In this document: piece after piece, positions 5,525 to 6,313 of the stretch
Numbering within the stretch: the stretch's first letter is position 1
How the letters are laid out: each line of letters starts with the position of its first letter
DNA from: Calditrichota bacterium
Lineage (GTDB): Bacteria; Calditrichota; Calditrichia; RBG-13-44-9
Direction of reading: 5' to 3'
DNA: 6,313 bases
Assembly (NCBI GenBank): GCA_016934605.1
Contig: JAFGSO010000204.1
Coordinates: 1-6,313, forward strand
The notes under the pieces: generated by a model
Databases searched by the model: none
What the model saw: only the letters and a program-made list of their open reading frames with translations
What the model was told of the DNA's origin: nothing
Translations under genes and position numbers: made by a program

Positions 5525-6313
5525 TCAGACTACCGATGTAGGATTCCATGACACCCGGAAATCCTCATTCAGATTGTCGAGTTTTTCCATATCTTGGTCC
5601 TCGATAGAAAAATCGAACACATCCGCATTTTCCTCGATCCGATCCGGGTTGGAGGATTTGGGAATCACTACAACTTGATGTTCCAATGCCCATCTGATAA
5701 GAATCTGAGCTGCAGTTTTTTTGTACTTATCAGCAATAGAAACAAGAACTTCATTATTAAATTTTTTGCCGCGGGTTAAGGGACTGTAAGCCTCCAGCTG
5801 AATATTATGGTTATTACAGAAATCCAGAAGATCTTTTTGATAGAGAAATGGACTGAATTCAACCTGGTTCACGGCCGGGAGAATCGCTGCATAATCAAGA
5901 AGTTCTCTCAGATGTGGTAACATGTAGTTACTAACACCAATTGCCCGGCACAGGCCATCATCGAGCAGTGTTTCCAGTGCCCTCCAGGTTTCTTTACGCT
6001 TATTTTTAACCGGCCAGTGAATCAGATAGAGATCGATATAATCAAGGTCAAGTTTCTTGAGACTTTTCTCAAATGCTTTTCTTGCTTTATCATATCCATG
6101 ATCACTGTTCCATAATTTCGTCGTTACAAATATTTCGGACCGTTCAACCGTGCTTTGGCGAATAGCCTTTCCCACACCGGACTCATTATCATAGGCACTG
6201 GCTGTATCAATCAGCCTGTAACCGATATCAAGCGCATATTGTACAGCAGTTTGAACCTCTTTACCATCATTCATCAGATATACCCCGAGCCCGAAATAGG
6301 GCATTCTGATACC
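5525..6313 (-). CDS. Aldo/keto reductase (5' end cut by the window)
   Basis: This is an NAD(P)H-dependent aldo/keto reductase of the 2,5-diketo-D-gluconate reductase-like group, reducing aldehydes or ketones in the cytoplasm. Counting from the first methionine in the window (6304), the catalytic tetrad is Asp33 (DTASAYDNE), Tyr38, Lys63 (TTKLW) and His96 (LIHWP). Other family marks are GVSNY (123-127), NQVEFSPF (146-153), EAYSPL (171-176) and the cofactor loop IPKSSNPDRIEEN (214-226), whose Lys216, Ser217 and Arg222 favour NADPH. The frame stays open to the window edge and reads GIR before MPYFGLG, matching the family's 'LNNG..MP..GLG' opening. That methionine is therefore probably internal and about ten residues lie outside the window. 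The RidA-family gene follows after 35 bases. The exact substrate is unknown; methylglyoxal and similar carbonyls are common for this group. Confidence 0.95.
   Translation of the reverse strand, partial: GIRMPYFGLGVYLMNDGKEVQTAVQYALDIGYRLIDTASAYDNESGVGKAIRQSTVERSEIFVTTKLWNSDHGYDKARKAFEKSLKKLDLDYIDLYLIHWPVKNKRKETWRALETLLDDGLCRAIGVSNYMLPHLRELLDYAAILPAVNQVEFSPFLYQKDLLDFCNNHNIQLEAYSPLTRGKKFNNEVLVSIADKYKKTAAQILIRWALEHQVVVIPKSSNPDRIEENADVFDFSIEDQDMEKLDNLNEDFRVSWNPTSVV

Noticed and set aside
5211..5678. Rightward open frame of 155 codons
   Set aside because: It is antisense to the RidA-family and aldo/keto reductase genes and has no family resemblance.

Overview
The window is a stretch of bacterial chromosome with moderate GC (mid-40s % by eye) and six supported protein genes. 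A TonB-dependent receptor with an N-terminal CarboxypepD_reg-like domain, a lipoprotein and a signal-peptide glutathione peroxidase all indicate a Gram-negative cell. The receptor architecture is typical of the FCB group (Bacteroidota, Ignavibacteriota, Calditrichota and relatives). Several genes have strong AGGAG-type ribosome binding sites and one has a sigma70-like promoter, which is unlike typical Bacteroidota. I lean towards an environmental FCB lineage outside Bacteroidota proper, as inference only.

Layout from left to right. Bases 1-284 are non-coding. They hold an imperfect inverted repeat built of 9-base CTCTGTG-like units (about 101-171) and a clear rho-independent terminator (241-270). 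This terminator closes a leftward pair: a DUF427 protein (968-1459) followed by an exported glutathione peroxidase (285-857). Bases 1460-2206 form a gap of about 750 bases with no convincing gene. It carries a 12-base palindrome, a 7-bp inverted repeat and a doubtful small membrane ORF, and it separates the leftward pair from a rightward pair.

The rightward pair is a small lipoprotein of unrecognised function (2207-2695), with a good promoter and ribosome binding site, and a 724-residue TonB-dependent receptor (2923-5097). They are probably an outer-membrane uptake unit with an unknown substrate. A 12-base direct repeat brackets the lipoprotein gene.

The right end is a second leftward unit: an aldo/keto reductase (cut by the window edge) followed 35 bases later by a RidA-family protein. 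The RidA gene converges on the receptor gene and overlaps its stop codon by 4 bases. The RidA protein lacks the arginine needed for classical enamine/imine deaminase activity.

Glutathione peroxidase (peroxides), aldo/keto reductase (carbonyls) and the RidA-family protein suggest general reactive-metabolite housekeeping around an accessory uptake module. I did not find a recognisable defence system, CRISPR array, transposase or RNA gene. The least explained parts are the lipoprotein with its flanking repeat, the 9-base-unit repeat and the empty 1460-2206 gap.
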